Source: Bimastos eiseni (Eukaryota > Annelida > Clitellata > Crassiclitellata > Lumbricidae). Taken from it: a stretch of DNA of 64,000 nt. The stretch lies in contig OY365807.1 in the NCBI GenBank assembly GCA_959347315.1, positions 31,912,786-31,976,785 of the forward strand, given 5' to 3'. Shown piece after piece: positions 46,101-59,155 of this stretch (position 1 is the first letter of the stretch; each line of letters starts with the position of its first letter). The translations under genes were made by a program, and so were the position numbers. The notes beneath the pieces were generated by a model. It did no database searches, was not told the DNA's origin, and worked only from the letters and a program-made list of their open reading frames with translations.

Positions 46101-49100
46101 CCCTTCCAGATCCCTATCCAGATGCAGGGCAAGCAGAAACAAGCAGTCTTCAGCAGCTGGTAAAACTGAGAACAGGCAACCATCTGGAGGTGGTGGCATA
46201 TAGCCAAGGGAAGTCCATCCCAGGGTGTCAGAACAAACACAGACAAGAAACGACAGAGCAGACGAATGGGATGATCAAGTCACTAGACATAGATACAGTA
46301 ATCCCTCAAGGTGGATTAACACACAATCACACTCTACTTCACCATCTGTTTCTAACTACTTTCTAACTTCTAATAATTATTAACTAACACTTTTCAAGTA
46401 TATGGTACTTTAGCTTCGTAAACATATTAAATCAATTCGCTAATCATGCTTGAGTATGCAATTTTTCCAGACTCACTGATTTATTTCCAAAGATCATCTA
46501 GACTAACTGGTTCAATTCCAAAGATCATCCAGACTCACTGGTTCATTTACAAAATCATCCTGACTGGTTTATTTCCCAACATCAGCTAGACTCACTGGTT
46601 TATTTCCAAAAATCATCTAAGGGACTCACTGTTTTTTCCAAAGATCATCCAGACTCACTGGTTTATTTCCAAATATCACCTAGACTCACTGGTTTACTTC
46701 AAAAGATCATCCAGATGCACTGGTTTATTTCCAAAGATCATCCAGACTCACTGGTTTATTTCCAAAGATCATCTAGACTCACTGGTGTATTTCCAAATAT
46801 CACCCAGACTCACTGGTTTACTTCAAAAGATCAGCTAGACTCACTGATCAATTTATTTCCAAAGATCATCTAGACTCACTGGTTTATTTCCAAATCTCAT
46901 CTAAACTCACTGGTTTATTTCCAAAGATTATCTAGACTCACTGGTTTATTTCCAAAGATCATCTGCTCCAGACGGAAAACATGCGAAACGTGATCTGCTC
47001 CTGGTTTAAGTTCACAAGCGCGAATCCGTTCGTATACACCAGTCAGCAGAGTTGCATCAATGTCCTGACCACCATCTATACCTACAGCATCACCAGAAAC
47101 CTAACATGAGATCATCACAAAATAATTGTCTTACTGACAATTAATAAGTTCTTATTTCCAGTTTAAATTCAAACACAGACGCAGGACAGTTTCCTGACTG
47201 GATTGATTCCAGAATTATTTGGCTTGCTACGTTGATCCAAATACTGGCTATCAAACCCAATCTATTGGTAGGCCTATATGTGTATAGCAACTGTTGAAAG
47301 CACAGCTATCTATCAGATCCAGCAGCAGACATCATGCGACCACAGAAGTTGCACCAAATACTCAAAAGCCAGTGGAGTAGGTTTCAAAAAGAATGCAGTA
47401 CAGCACAAAATTACGTGTCTTCAAGCAGAGGACAGAACCTAACAACAGAGTCATCGGAACATGTATTTGCTATTGGTTCTGTCAGTTACCAGGAACAGCA
47501 TCATGAAGGGGTGTTAATCCCCCCTGAGAGATGGAGTCAAACCCCATGGTTCCAAGTGTCAGGAAGGCAAGATATTCCCCTCTAACTGAAAATGGAGGCA
47601 TTTGCCTACAGACCACTACCCCTATCTGGATACCTCTGGCATCCAGTAACAGGATGTAAAGTTTGAAAATTTAATTGTGTTCAAACTTACAATTCTTGGA
47701 TCAAGGTTTTTGTATTGTTTGTTGAGTTGAGCAACAGGACCATGTAAGATCAAGACTACATCTAAAAAAACTATTCATCTGCAGAATGGCAAAGGACTTG
47801 TAAATCCATTCAGAGTCTGAACATCTTAATGATGCAGACCAAAAGTTTGGCACAGAAACTGATTTACCAACTTTTGGTCTTCAACCAAACAAAACAACTG
47901 CACTTATGATTTACAGAGTGCATAATTAACAGCCCGTTACATTACTAGACCTCATCCTCACCTTACTTACATCCTACTTTACTACACCTCACAATGCCTT
48001 GCCTTTATACCGCTATCTACATAAAGGACACTTACCTCGAAGATTACGAATAAAGTCATTGACTTTCATCTTTCTGTCTGGCTTGATGTTACTGTTGTGG
48101 AGGTCAGTGTTAAGCATGATGATTGCAAACGCCAACAGGAATACCATCTCGGAACTGAGAAACTCGTCCATGTGCTCAGGGTTACACTGACAGTACCGGG
48201 TCGCAAAGGCCTAAAACAGTGACCACACGTTACACTCAAACTATGGTTGGATACATGGACAAACTGAAACTATCCAGGCAACAATATGTACATCATAATG
48301 AAGACAGTAAATACTTTGACACTTGGGTGGCAGTTGAATCCCATAATTTTGTTGCTTTCTACAAATCATATGACTGTTGTACTACTATTTGCTATTCTGC
48401 CTTTCTTTCTTTCTTTCTGAACACTGTAATTGCACATACTAATTGCATCTGTTGGTTCCTATATGTCTTTCTGGTTGAAACCGATGACTGAGTGTTTTTG
48501 CAGTAATGTTTACAGTTAAAGCTACTCTGTTCTACAGCAAGCTTAAAACATTACATAGTATTACAGAGAGAAGTAAACTAAAAACTCACCTCCATTAGTC
48601 TTTCTATTTTCTGTGCTTCTCCCTGGAATCATTTTCAAAACAATAGAGATTTATTGAATCATAACATAGAGCACTAATATGATAATAAAAAAGCACACAT
48701 TCTCTGAAATCGATCCAATGTAGAAGAAGATAGCACTTGTAATTCGTCCAACACGGATGCCCCCCACCGACCTCATATTTCCAGACCATGATTTAAGACA
48801 ATGGTCTTCAACAATGGTCTGGCAAAACAGAGGCACAACAACAACAAGAAGTTCATGTCACAGGTTGCATTGAAGTGTTTTCAGAAAGAGGGGCGACCGT
48901 GTGAAGCCTCCCTGTTGCATTCAGATGTAGAGGGCAGGGAACAACAACCGGATCATCCTATTGAGACATTCGCTAACTCACACCACAAACAAGGTTTTGC
49001 TTCATCGAATTATGCCACGATAGACTAACACATGCAAGTATACTGAATACTACAAGTCACTACATCTGCTTATGAACAGCACATGTATAGCCAGCCTATA

Positions 49101-49609
49101 CCTGCTCGGTCTCTCTTTCTCTCTCTCTCTGCTTGCCTTGACTGTCTGTCTGTCTGCCTGTCTGTCCGTCTGTCTGTCCGTCTGTCTGTCTGTCTGTCTA
49201 TCTGACTGTCTGTCATTTAAACTAAGTAATTGCTTAACAGTTTGACAATGCGAGTCCACTAAAAGCAGCTGGGAAGCAAATGCAGTTTGCTGCTAAAGTA
49301 ATAAAAACAGACTTGTCTTGAAGCAGGAATCTGACAAACATGAGGGTGCTAATTTCTATATTCCATACAGAGCTAAACTCCATAATTTCGGTGAGGCAAA
49401 AAATTCAACCAGCCAATCAATTATAATTCTAGTGTGATACGTTATACCAAATGCACACAGCACAGTAGGCAGAATATAAATACTAAAAAGTTTCTAAAAT
49501 CATTGCCATCTGCAGACATAGACTTACTGGCATTCGAAAGTATGACTGGAATTTCCTAAGAGCGACGTCAATCTGCAATCCTGTTAGCTCGATCTCATTG
49601 GCAAAACAC
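43128..49609 (-). CDS. IQSEC: IQSEC/BRAG-family ARF guanine-nucleotide exchange factor, 3' half
   Basis: Minus-strand exons in coding order: 49528-49609, 48590-48622, 48036-48210, 46942-47081, 45916-46041, 45302-45404, 44551-44672, 43714-43930, 43128-43168. All introns are GT-AG and phases join cleanly. Exons 1-3 and the start of 4 give the C-terminal half of the SEC7 domain: CFANEIEL, the [21 protein letters not shown] motif, and [12 protein letters not shown]. Then comes a linker and the PH domain ([62 protein letters not shown]). The tail contains KDSGVVDVE and [12 protein letters not shown], which match IQSEC/schizo proteins. IQSEC proteins activate ARF GTPases (mainly ARF6) at membranes, acting in adhesion-receptor traffic and synapses. 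The IQ motif and the SEC7 N-terminal half with the glutamate finger are not visible; the first exon here begins with a split codon, so at least one more exon lies to the right. Confidence 0.93.
46088..46160. repeat. Dispersed tttatatagcacccc repeat
   Basis: The phrase tttatatagcacccc followed by ttccagatccctatccagatg recurs in related forms at 49862 (catagcaccccttcaagat), 51605 (tttatatagctcccattcac) and, inverted, near 44354, 50518 and 62490. A low-copy dispersed family; class not determined. Confidence 0.5.
46469..46963 (-). repeat. 31-bp minisatellite derived from exon end plus splice donor
   Basis: About 16 units of 31 bp. On the coding (minus) strand each reads gatgatctttggaaataaac followed by cagtgagtcta. 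The rightmost unit is itself the last 22 bases of the IQSEC exon (46942-47081, encoding the end of QMIFGNKP) followed by its donor gtgagt. Most other units keep aaacca/gtgagt, so the intron begins with a row of donor-like sites. Unit edges are diverged by a few bases. Confidence 0.9.
49130..49215. repeat. GTCT tetranucleotide microsatellite
   Basis: (ctgt)n with cctg and ccgt interruptions, just before the visible 5' end of the IQSEC exons. The frame of QTDR repeats on the minus strand is an artefact. Confidence 0.85.
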
Positions 49610-49795
49610 CTACAATGGGAAATACATTAATGCCAATCAGTAAATGTTTGCAAACCACCAAGTAATATGCAAAAAATATCTATTTTATACACACAATATT
49701 ATGTTATTTATATAACTGACATGTTAAACTCCCTATGAGGGATTCATTCAAGCCTCAAGGAGATTTATGTTAAACTATTAACTTCAATATAAGCA

Positions 49796-49850
49796 GTCAG
49801 TCAGTCAGTCAGCCAGCCAGCCAGTCAGTCAATCAATCAATCAATCAATC
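49796..49850. repeat. CAGT/CAAT tetranucleotide repeats
   Basis: Runs of cagt, then cagc and then caat, followed by a copy of the dispersed tatagcacccc repeat. Confidence 0.8.
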
Positions 49851-49909
49851 GATTGAACTGGACATAGCACCCCTTCAAGATATATACTCAGAGGGACTAA
49901 TGGATTAAA

Positions 49910-51590
49910 AATACATGTATCACACAAATTGTAACATGTTTCATCAGAAACTGCTGATCATGGGGCAACTTTTTCCGATTGATAAGAGAACACAGAAGTC
50001 TGTATTATCTGATCTTTCAGATATTTACCCCATTTCTCCAATGGAATAAGAATCATTGCTACAATCACACTTGAGTCAAGCATGGTGCATTTAGGATTAC
50101 ATCACTCCAGAAGTCATCACAATAAATATCAGAAATTAGATATTTTTGAGTAACATTCATAATTTTTTTCACCATCACATCAAATACTTTTATAAAGCAA
50201 ATAAAATAAATAAACATCCCTTATAATCGCTAATAGGTGCACCAAACATTTGGTACTGCTTATCAGCAGCGAATGAATCATCTTCTGTTGCAGAGCATAA
50301 ATCAAAGCTCAAATTATTCAGAGGTAGCAAGTGATGAAAGAGTGTACTAAACATAAAACAAAAATAAAATCAACTGAATCACTACCATTATCAGTATCAG
50401 ATCTTCCATTAGACAGGAGTGCATTGAGGCATGACAAGGACACATGTGGTCTGCACTCTGTAGTGCCAACACTGGTGCTGCCGGATATGGAGCACCTCTG
50501 ATAAGTTCACCAGTCGTGGTGCTATATAAATGTGAGCTAATGCCGAATTCTTACCATAAAAAAACATACTCACTGGCACTGCACAAACACAATTTAGCTT
50601 GATAGATATCCCTAACATTTGACTTTTCCCATTCCACTGGAGCTGGAATGTCACTAATCATATTTTAAAATATTCCATATTTTATTCACAATCTGCCAAG
50701 TGCTGTTCAACAGAGGGTGATGCCTGAGAAGGGTGAGAAGACCACTGAAGAGCCCTTAAGCCACCAATAACCCAACCCACAGCAGCAATTGTGAGAGATC
50801 ATTTGTTGGTTAGCACATTACCAGTCACCACCATATGCTGTATTTCCCTGTGCATTTTTGGGGCTTTGTTATTACCCTTACCTTCCTTTGGTGTTTACTC
50901 TGTTACCTTGGAGATACTGCCTGGATAGCAAATTAATGAGTTACATGCCTTTGGAGGCTTGCACATGGATACAATCTGAAGGCCTCAATGTATTATTAAC
51001 AAATCAGTAACAACTGTACCAGAAAGGCTATTTCAATAAACCACCGAATTAAGATAACTACACTGCTTCCTGTCATTGTTGCCATTTGCACCTGGAAATT
51101 ATCAGTGGCTAACTGCACACCAAATCATAAACGACCGTCAACAGGAGCCCTATGGTACAGATGTTTCCTATGGGCTTTTAATCTACAGTGCCAATGTGTG
51201 CCATAGCAACCAACGGTAATGAAATGTGCCCAATGTTAACTATGTTTCCATCACAACTGGCTGGAGGATATTAAGCATTCAAAGTAAAATTGAATATGCC
51301 TCAATAAGTGTGTATATATATATGTATATATGAATATCGGATATACATGGTGTATGTAATATACATGTCACATATTACCAGCTCTTGAACCCATGCATTT
51401 GAATTTAGTGACCTCTTACAACTCTATAGCTTGGGGATAGTCTTGTGGTCAGCACCATGGATAGTCAACCGAGAGGCAGGGGGGGGGCAAATTTCAGTGT
51501 CAATGGGAAGATGAGATTGGGAGTAAGAAGACTGACCATGCAACTGTGTATGACAAGACCAAGAAAATGAGGACACTACCACTTCATTCA
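49910..51590. other. Intron or upstream DNA of IQSEC, no exon found
   Basis: I searched both strands for the missing first half of the SEC7 domain (RIGLNLFN, GEYLGN-like codons) and did not find it. AT-rich, with short dispersed repeats. Confidence 0.4.
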
Positions 51591-51594
51591 TTCG

Positions 51595-52110
51595 TTTCGA
51601 AAATTTATATAGCTCCCATTCACGAAACTTACTCAGAGGCGCTTTCAGCCAGGCTACGATCATGGCTGCTTCAGGTTAACCTTTAGGGACAGCTCTTCAT
51701 CTACATTTTCTACTCAAATCCACTTTGCCCAGAAGAACATTTTGTAACATTATTGTGTTGCACCCTCCTCCTAGCGAATGAATGCACTGCTGTTAAATTG
51801 CTTCCAAGAAGCTCCACCTGATATATTGGAGACACTTGATTTGCATAAATTAGTCCCGCCTTCTTCAGATGATATGCTTTAACATCATTTGCATGTTTAG
51901 CTCTGCCTCTGAATGACGTCAATAGCGTAATTTGCAAGGGGATCGAGAATTAAAATGTCCATAACTCAGAATTTAAACCACACATTTTCAAGTTTAAATA
52001 GTTGCATTGGCTAAGAAATTCAGAGCAGAGCATTTAGTTCAAAATTTCATCTCGTTAAAGTGTTGCATTCGCGAGTTTTCAGCAGGACAGACAGACAAAT
52101 GGAAGGACAA

Positions 52111-52141
<31 letters not shown>

Positions 52142-52165
52142 ATATATATATATATATATATATAA
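51595..52165. repeat. Interspersed repeat ending in an AAAT/TA tract
   Basis: Begins with tttatatagctcccattc, continues through an ordered non-coding block (gaagctccacctgatatatt, gatgatatgctttaacatca), then cagacagacaaatgg, (aaat)n and (ta)n. The simple tail suggests a retroposed element. No intact protein. Confidence 0.45.
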
Positions 52166-54620
52166 ACAAGTGGGTAACTGACACATAAGAAATATAGTGT
52201 TATGTCTGCATCTGAGAAAATTTATATCAACAACAATGAATCAGACAGTGTTTGGAAACTGATGAGTCACTGCTAAAATTGCAGCAGGTTGGTTACAAAC
52301 AGTCCTATATTGTGCACTGGGCAAGAGAGGAGGGTATGATGCAGGCAATTGGAATATAGGACAAACAGTTCAACTGCTAAACATGGCAATGACCTTTCTC
52401 CAGATAAACACTCATGGCACATGATCTGGATTATTCAAATATGAAACACAACTGTAAGAAGAGGGGAAACAAGCATTCTTTGTATCAGTTCATGCGAGGC
52501 TAATGCTTGCAAGAACTTCAATTGAATCTGTTTTGTATCATAAGAACTTAACCTGATCCTGTCATAAAAGTTACTAAGACTGGTGCAATAAGGGGCAATC
52601 TCCTTCGTGAACAGCACTTGAATAACCTTAACAATGTAATGTGACAGCTGGGCTTCCAGTTAAATCCAGGCTCCAGTCTCCAGTTAACAAGTAAACAATG
52701 ATGAGGAAGAGGTCATCCAAAGCACATAAGCCCATTAACACAGAGGATGATTCAAGGGCCAGAACTAATAATATTGGACAGTTTAACCTGAATGTCATGT
52801 TCTAATCCACTGTTGCTGTTGTTGCATCAGAATTACTTGCAGTCTTGTTTTCTTTGTCGTTCTGGCAGATAACCTGACTCAATGTATAATTTGAACTATG
52901 ATTTGTCACACATTCGGATGTCTGCTGTTGTATTACTTGGAATTATTCTTTGCTTCTGACATTTGGCATTTGAACCTTTTGGTCATATTTCCTTTGCACA
53001 TCATCATAGAGTACCTGACTGCATGACAAGGGATGGCTTTCCTAGTCAATAGTAAGGCTTCATATCTATGACTTAGGGCATCTACAGAGGGTGGTGGCTG
53101 CGATCGAGGAACAGCAGCAGCAACTGGCGTGCCCTGGAATGACCTTGACCATTAGTTACATGTGGTTCCTTCAACCTACAGGCTACCATTAAACGGTTCA
53201 ACACAGACTGACCATGGAAGGGATTTCCCATAAGGGGATTTTTGAATGCTACATGAGGATAGGCACTCCTGCTGTGCAGATATCTGCTTGTCATACATGC
53301 GCCCATCAAACGTGATTTTTACTTCTCTGTGCAATGTTTTACTTGCTGCTGTACTTTCTGTTCTTACTGACATTTGGCCTTACATAGGTTGGCTCACATG
53401 TTGCTTTTATGAACGATATGAAAAATATCCAGGTGTACATAAGAGAACCGTAACCTATTTTCTCCATTGTCCTGCAGAAGACAGGTGTTACTACATCAAT
53501 TCAAACTGTGCAGATGGGTCAAACTTCAGAGCTGAAAGATATCGAAGCAGGGAATTCCAATCGATCAGAACACAAAACACACTCATGACAACGACACATG
53601 ACACATGCAAACAAATATTCCCTTCACAGAATATTTTGCATCATTATCAGGCCTAGCGAATCTAGCAAACATTGGCCAAGGCTGACGTCGTGATTCACTC
53701 AGTGGCTATAATTAGCCGAAGTGATAAGAAACAGACACGACTCACGTTAAATGATCTCCTATGATAAAGGCGATTAAAACATTTCATGAAATAATGAAAT
53801 ATTAGACCAGTTGTATCACTTGAACAGTTCAGACATTTTTTTCACCAACTTTTCTCATTACAGTCCTTTTTTATTCACTGACTTTTCACAAGCACCAACA
53901 GTCATGGATTCTAATAGAGGGGAGTCCTATCAGTCATGAAGTCACCTAGCAAAAACCAATTCCAAATACACTACCCTTCCTGAAAGCCAATATATAAATG
54001 AGCTTGCCAAGCCTGATGAATGATAAGTCAATAATGATTGAGCCAATCATTCAAGCAACCAACCAACCAGGAAATCCGTCAATCAGTCTTATACATGGTA
54101 CACAGGACAAGGAAGGATTCTCAGCATAAGCAGAAGTCAGGAATTAGTGTCAAAAATCACTTCCTACTAATAAAAAACTCTGTATCCAAAGCCCAAAGTA
54201 GTTGCAGCTTACTGTCACTCTTCATTCCTGCTTAGGACCGTAATTAGAAATGAGTGGTTTGGTCTTGTCATCTAATTCTGACAAGTGAGGGTGAAGCCAA
54301 ATATGAAGACCAGGTCTAGATGTTAGAAAACCATGGATTGGAAGAAGGAAGACTGACTCAGGTTGACAGAATATAATCATAATAACACAAGACTGAAATA
54401 CAGACAACAATCTCCCAGCACACAATTGTTGGAGCTAGCTTTCTATAACAGATGCTAAACCAGAAGCAGTCTCCAAAGTGTGGGACACAGCTACCATCGC
54501 TAATCTTATCCGATCTGGAAATAAATCTCCTCTGACTGATGTGGAATGCGGTGCATCTAAAAGCTTCAGCCAATGGAACAGCAAATCAAGACTCCAAATC
54601 CAATCACATTTAATCCATTT
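52166..54620. other. Repeat-poor DNA without recognised gene
   Basis: Scattered open frames of 60-136 codons on both strands (for example 53246-53656 +) match nothing I recognise and lack splice or motif support. Confidence 0.4.
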
Positions 54621-54628
54621 AGACTAAC

Positions 54629-54874
54629 TGAAAGATGCCGACGTCTCATGATTTCAATCATTTCTACATCGGCCGATGAACGCCGCCGCCTCCGCTGCTG
54701 AGATGGAGAAGAAGAGGAAGAAGCAGAAGGCGCACACACTTGAGGAGCATGGAGCACCAAGAATGAATCGTCTTCATATGAGCAACAATTGCCGTTGTTT
54801 ATCGTTGGTCCATCCCGACTACGACGATGACGACGAAGAGCATTAGACGAGGAGGTTCTTGCATCGACCGCCAT
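54629..54874 (-). CDS. Possible first coding exon in a GC-rich block
   Basis: ATG at 54874 opens 82 codons ending at a gttagt donor. The product is rich in Ser and Arg (MAVDARTSSSN, a poly-Ser run, QQRRRRRSS), low complexity and probably disordered. It lies about 5 kb upstream of the IQSEC exons on the same strand, so it could be an IQSEC first exon. However, its phase-0 end cannot join directly to the first visible IQSEC exon, which needs a phase-2 partner, so at least one further exon would be required. It could also start another gene. Confidence 0.35.
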
Positions 54875-55150
54875 TAATCGAAGAAGGACCGAGCGGCTGC
54901 GACTGCTGCTGCTGCCTTGAGAATCTCTCCTCCTCGGGCAAACGATGTGTATCTCGCCGCCGACGCCTTATGGGCGTTAAGTGCCACCGCAAGCAGTCAG
55001 TCGTCCGTCCGTCTGCGTTCGTTCGACTCCCTCGGCGGCGGTGGTGAATAAACGACAGGATGGACGGAGTAACACCTGCTGGAGGGAGAGATTCTTTCGG
55101 TCGGCCACGGTGTAGCTCTGGCATCCTCCGTCCGTGAGGCATTGGCCTGC
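54640..55150 (-). promoter_or_regulatory. CpG-rich block, candidate promoter / 5' UTR
   Basis: About 500 bases that are clearly more GC- and CpG-rich than the surrounding DNA (ctcggcggcggtgg, cgccgccgac, cgtccgtccgtc). They surround and lie upstream of the candidate minus-strand first exon. Compositional evidence only; no core promoter motif identified. Confidence 0.4.
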
Positions 55151-55929
55151 CTTGACAGCAGCCGAAGCAAAAACACCGGAGGCCACATTAGCATGCCATA
55201 CGGCACCCGATATCTACCTTATTACCCCTGTAGAAGCTCAGCTCTTGCTGACCTAATGACCAGACCATCATTTCCAGGCATCAAAGACATCAACAGATTT
55301 ACATCTTGGGCTTCAGCGCCATATACATTGGCATGCACTCAGCAACCAGCAATACAATTAATAATAATCTAATGAAACATCTAACATTGCATATGAACAC
55401 TTTTAACATAATAGTTATACACATACTAATACTATACACATATTATACTAATTACATACAGGTACCCATACATGCCTGTATGTAATTACTATAACATGAC
55501 ACACAACATAACATAATAATATAAAGTACTCATTCACACATATTTCTAGGTACAATCTGTAACACCCTTAATTAACTGTGTACAAGCACAGTTCTCACTG
55601 GCCTAATGACCTAATTAGAGTTCAAAGAGAATTTCTGTTCATATGTTATATCTACAACACTTCTCAGTGAAATCATAATCACTAACACAATGCATCACAA
55701 CAGAATGTGATGCAGTGGATGCAGTCTTACCATAGGCCCGTTTACCTGCAGGGGTCGCCTAGGGCCCCCAAATCTCAGCGGCCCCATATGAATGAAAATC
55801 TGTTTCCAATTACAAAAATAACTAAAACTTCAATTATTTTAAACATAACATCTTTATACTATATTAAACAACCAGGCGTTCATATAAAAGTATATGGTCA
55901 TAATTTGTAATTGCTTTGTTCATATGGTC

Positions 55930-56088
55930 AGCAATTAGTCCAATTAGCTTTAAGCATAAGCAGCAATTGGTCCAATTAGCTTTAATCATAAGCAGCAATT
56001 GGTCCAATTAGCTTTAATCATAAGCAGCAATTAGTCCAATTAGCTTTAATCATAAGCAGCAATTGGTCCAATTAGCTTTATTCATAAG
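55930..56088. repeat. 32-bp minisatellite, five units
   Basis: Units of agcaattggtccaattagct followed by ttaatcataagc, nearly identical to each other. Each unit contains the palindrome aattggtccaatt. Non-coding. Confidence 0.9.
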
Positions 56089-56099
56089 AGCGTAGGTAG

Positions 56100-57300
56100 G
56101 CTGTGTAAGAGAGTGCGGATCGTGGTTTGCTTCCTGAAGGTGGCTTATGCATATTCTTGTGGTTTATTAAAACAAAATCAAATAACTTCCTTCAAAATAG
56201 CTTCTATGACTAATCATAATTACAGCGTCAATAACAAACACAAAAACGGCCTCCTGTTCAACTTTTTGGGGTTTGGCAGATGATAGGCTAAACACCACCA
56301 TAATGTGACATATTCACATCACACTGAAAGGCGTGAGTTTCTGATCGGCAAACCATCAATGACATCAGTCAAGAACAGTCGATGCATTAAGTCATTGGCG
56401 AGGACTTCATGAGATTCATATTCCATGATGAACATCAGTCTTTCATCTCCGACACCAGTCAATGAATGATTGGCCTTAGAAGAGGATTTCTACTCTCAAC
56501 AAATATATCTATGAGCCTCTGACACTTGTTGTTAGCTCCCTTCTCTGACAATCACTCATGAGATCCTATTACAAAGATTCTTGACAATAGCTCTTTCAAT
56601 AGCACAATACAATCTAATAATTAGCAGATTAAAATGGGTATATACACTCAAAATCCGCCCATCGCCAGCAGTGGTTCAATTCAGCCGGATCTCAGTCTCT
56701 CAGATCCAGAATCTCGGATTCTACATCCACCACCTAAACAGATGAGACCCACCACCTAAATGCATCCTTTGTTACAAAATCAACCATATGCACCTTGTTA
56801 CACAGATTTTATGCTTAACCGAAAAGCAAAGAACGATTATATTTGTTATAGATTCGCCACTTGGCCTGACTTGTGCTTAAGTTTTTGATTTATAAATATG
56901 TGGATGATATATTTAACCACTGCCCATTGGTGGCCTATACGACTGACCGACTAACTTATATATCTGTCTTATTTTCTGAACACTGGAGTCAATTGGTTGG
57001 AATTCTTGTCACATACTGAAATCAGTAGAAGAAGACAATTCCATCGGCTGATCAGTATTCCTCCAGATCCCTCGTTACCTTCACGCCCTGTCATTCCTTG
57101 GTGAAAGAGGGAAGATAAAGCATTTGCTCTGCTATTTGAAGCAGGATAAGTCACTCTACACAAGACTTCTCATGTTTTGCCTCCTTCCACAACATGTACA
57201 GTGTACAATACTCTCTGAATCTTCATAAAGGCCTTATCATCATCTGCCTTCTCACACAATCTTCTCATCAAGACTTCTGATACTTCTATCCTCCATTCTA
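56100..57300. other. No gene recognised
   Basis: AT-rich DNA with no supported coding exon, RNA gene or clear repeat structure. Confidence 0.4.
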
Positions 57301-57700
57301 TTGGTTTGTTTCTTACACAGAAATGTCCTCTAATATCTCCCGTTTTAATAAAGCCATCTCACTTAAGGCGAGGATGGACCTTTTCATGATATGGTTAGAC
57401 CAATATCCTATCATCGTATGCAAACATCATCGTGCTGTGCATTTGAGGGAAGCCTTCTATAATGCCAAACCTTCTCACAAAAGTCTCTTCATGTTCTTTC
57501 TTCTAAATTCTAAGTTAGAAAACAGCCAGCATAGAATCTTGTGCCTAAACTGTTCTATGCTTCCTATATCGAATAAAATCTTCATCCACCAATCTATTTC
57601 ATTTCTATATATCACCAATATCATATGCTTTACACAACCACTGTCCATATGTTATCATCTTTTTACCAGAGACTTGTCTGATTTAATAAGTAAGGACACC
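57300..57700 (-). mobile_element. Possible decayed reverse transcriptase
   Basis: The minus strand near 57430-57385 translates to HSTMMFAYDDRILV, resembling the MMFADDQVLI catalytic block of some non-LTR reverse transcriptases with an inserted residue. The surrounding frame is broken by stops. Low confidence. Confidence 0.35.
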
Positions 57701-57899
57701 TGAAGACTGTGTACTGAACGAGGAAACAGATCTACAACAGACACCACTCACTCTCTGAAAGAGTTGCTTCTAAACTAAAACATACATTCATATTGCATTA
57801 ATTTATTTATATAACACCACTCACATATTATGCACTAGGATGGATCATGGTAATTCCATTATTCTATGGGCCCCTCTCTCAACTAGTACAAAACTACAA

Positions 57900-57975
57900 C
57901 ATATATATACACAATATATATATATATATATATACATACATATACATATGCATGTTTATGTATAAAGGTATATAA
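57900..57975. repeat. TA-rich microsatellite
   Basis: Runs of tatatata and tacata. Confidence 0.75.
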
Positions 57976-58861
57976 ATAATTTACATCATCAAGTCATATA
58001 TACAAATATGAGTACAGGGTAGTTAGAAGCGAGAATGTATAATGGCAGGACTGTGTTTAACTAACACGAGCTGCCAATTAAAAGTATAGTATTACTACAA
58101 TATAATTTGTATTCTTCTCTTTGCATATGTGAGCAACTAAGCATGTATAGGGGTAACAAGTAAAAAACAATACTCATCTCAGAGGTTAAAAAGAAAAAAG
58201 TGGATACCAATATAAATCAGGACCTAGTTTTCTGTAATTATCTCTAATTTTCTTATTGACAGGATTTTAATGAGACTCTTGAGGAGTATAAAAGCTGTGT
58301 TCTCTCTCCAAAATTTATTTAACAACGCCCAAACACAAAGTCTCCATTTTCAAGGGCACATATTGACAACAGCTGCACACAAGGGCTCTCAACACAGGCT
58401 TTCAAAAAACTTCTGACATCATCTTCAGGTGATAAAATCACTCATCAGCTTTTACTTGCAGAATAGTAACAATGAGAAATAAAATTTTCATTGGTCTTCT
58501 TCTATTTCAGAATTTTTTCATCAGAACAGCAATTACATGTGGACTCGTTAACATAGCTTAACATGGTGAACAGACGTTAACTGACCACTGGTTAATGCAC
58601 CATACAAAACTGGAAATCTTAGCACTATTCCCATCTACATTCAGTCTTGTTTACACACTGTATCATAAGTCATATCGCAAGGTACATCATAAGCATATCT
58701 ATCATTAGTGATGAACTCAGCCGAGTTTTGTAAGTACTCAGCGTTACTTGGACTTGGACAAACAATGGGTCCAAGCCAGAATAAAAATCACCTTTCCGAT
58801 TTTCTGTTCCGAAAACGAAAATCGGATTTTTTAATTTGCATTAAACAAAAATCAACCTAAG

Positions 58862-58945
58862 TAAAAGCACAAATTTAGTGTTACTAGTACTACTTGCTAG
58901 TTACTACTTCCTAGTGTAAACTGAGGCAAAACCAAAAAATTCGGA
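58862..58945. repeat. 84-bp direct repeat, first copy
   Basis: Matches 59156-59239 with one difference (cctagtg versus cctggtg). It begins taaaagcacaaatttagtgt and ends ccaaaaaattcgga. The 210 bases between the copies show no coding frame. Confidence 0.9.
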
Positions 58946-59155
58946 CTCGGTATAACTCAACTCATAAAACTCAGTACTCGGACTCAGAAGGAAATTTACA
59001 CTTAGTTCATCCTAGGTATCGTAAGGCATCTTGCAAGGCATGAGCTCCAACAACATCATGTTTCCAAGCCCACACTGTATTTACATTTTTAATATGAATC
59101 AGTTATCAAGTGTGCATAATCTGAATTTGAGACACTGGTGTCTCAAAGCACATAC

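Noticed and set aside
47082..47101. A second acceptor (gttag) 19 bases upstream of the chosen IQSEC exon start at 47081
   Set aside because: Using it would add 19 bases and create an immediate stop (GGT TTC TGG TGA), whereas the inner acceptor continues the conserved RG-DGGQDID reading.
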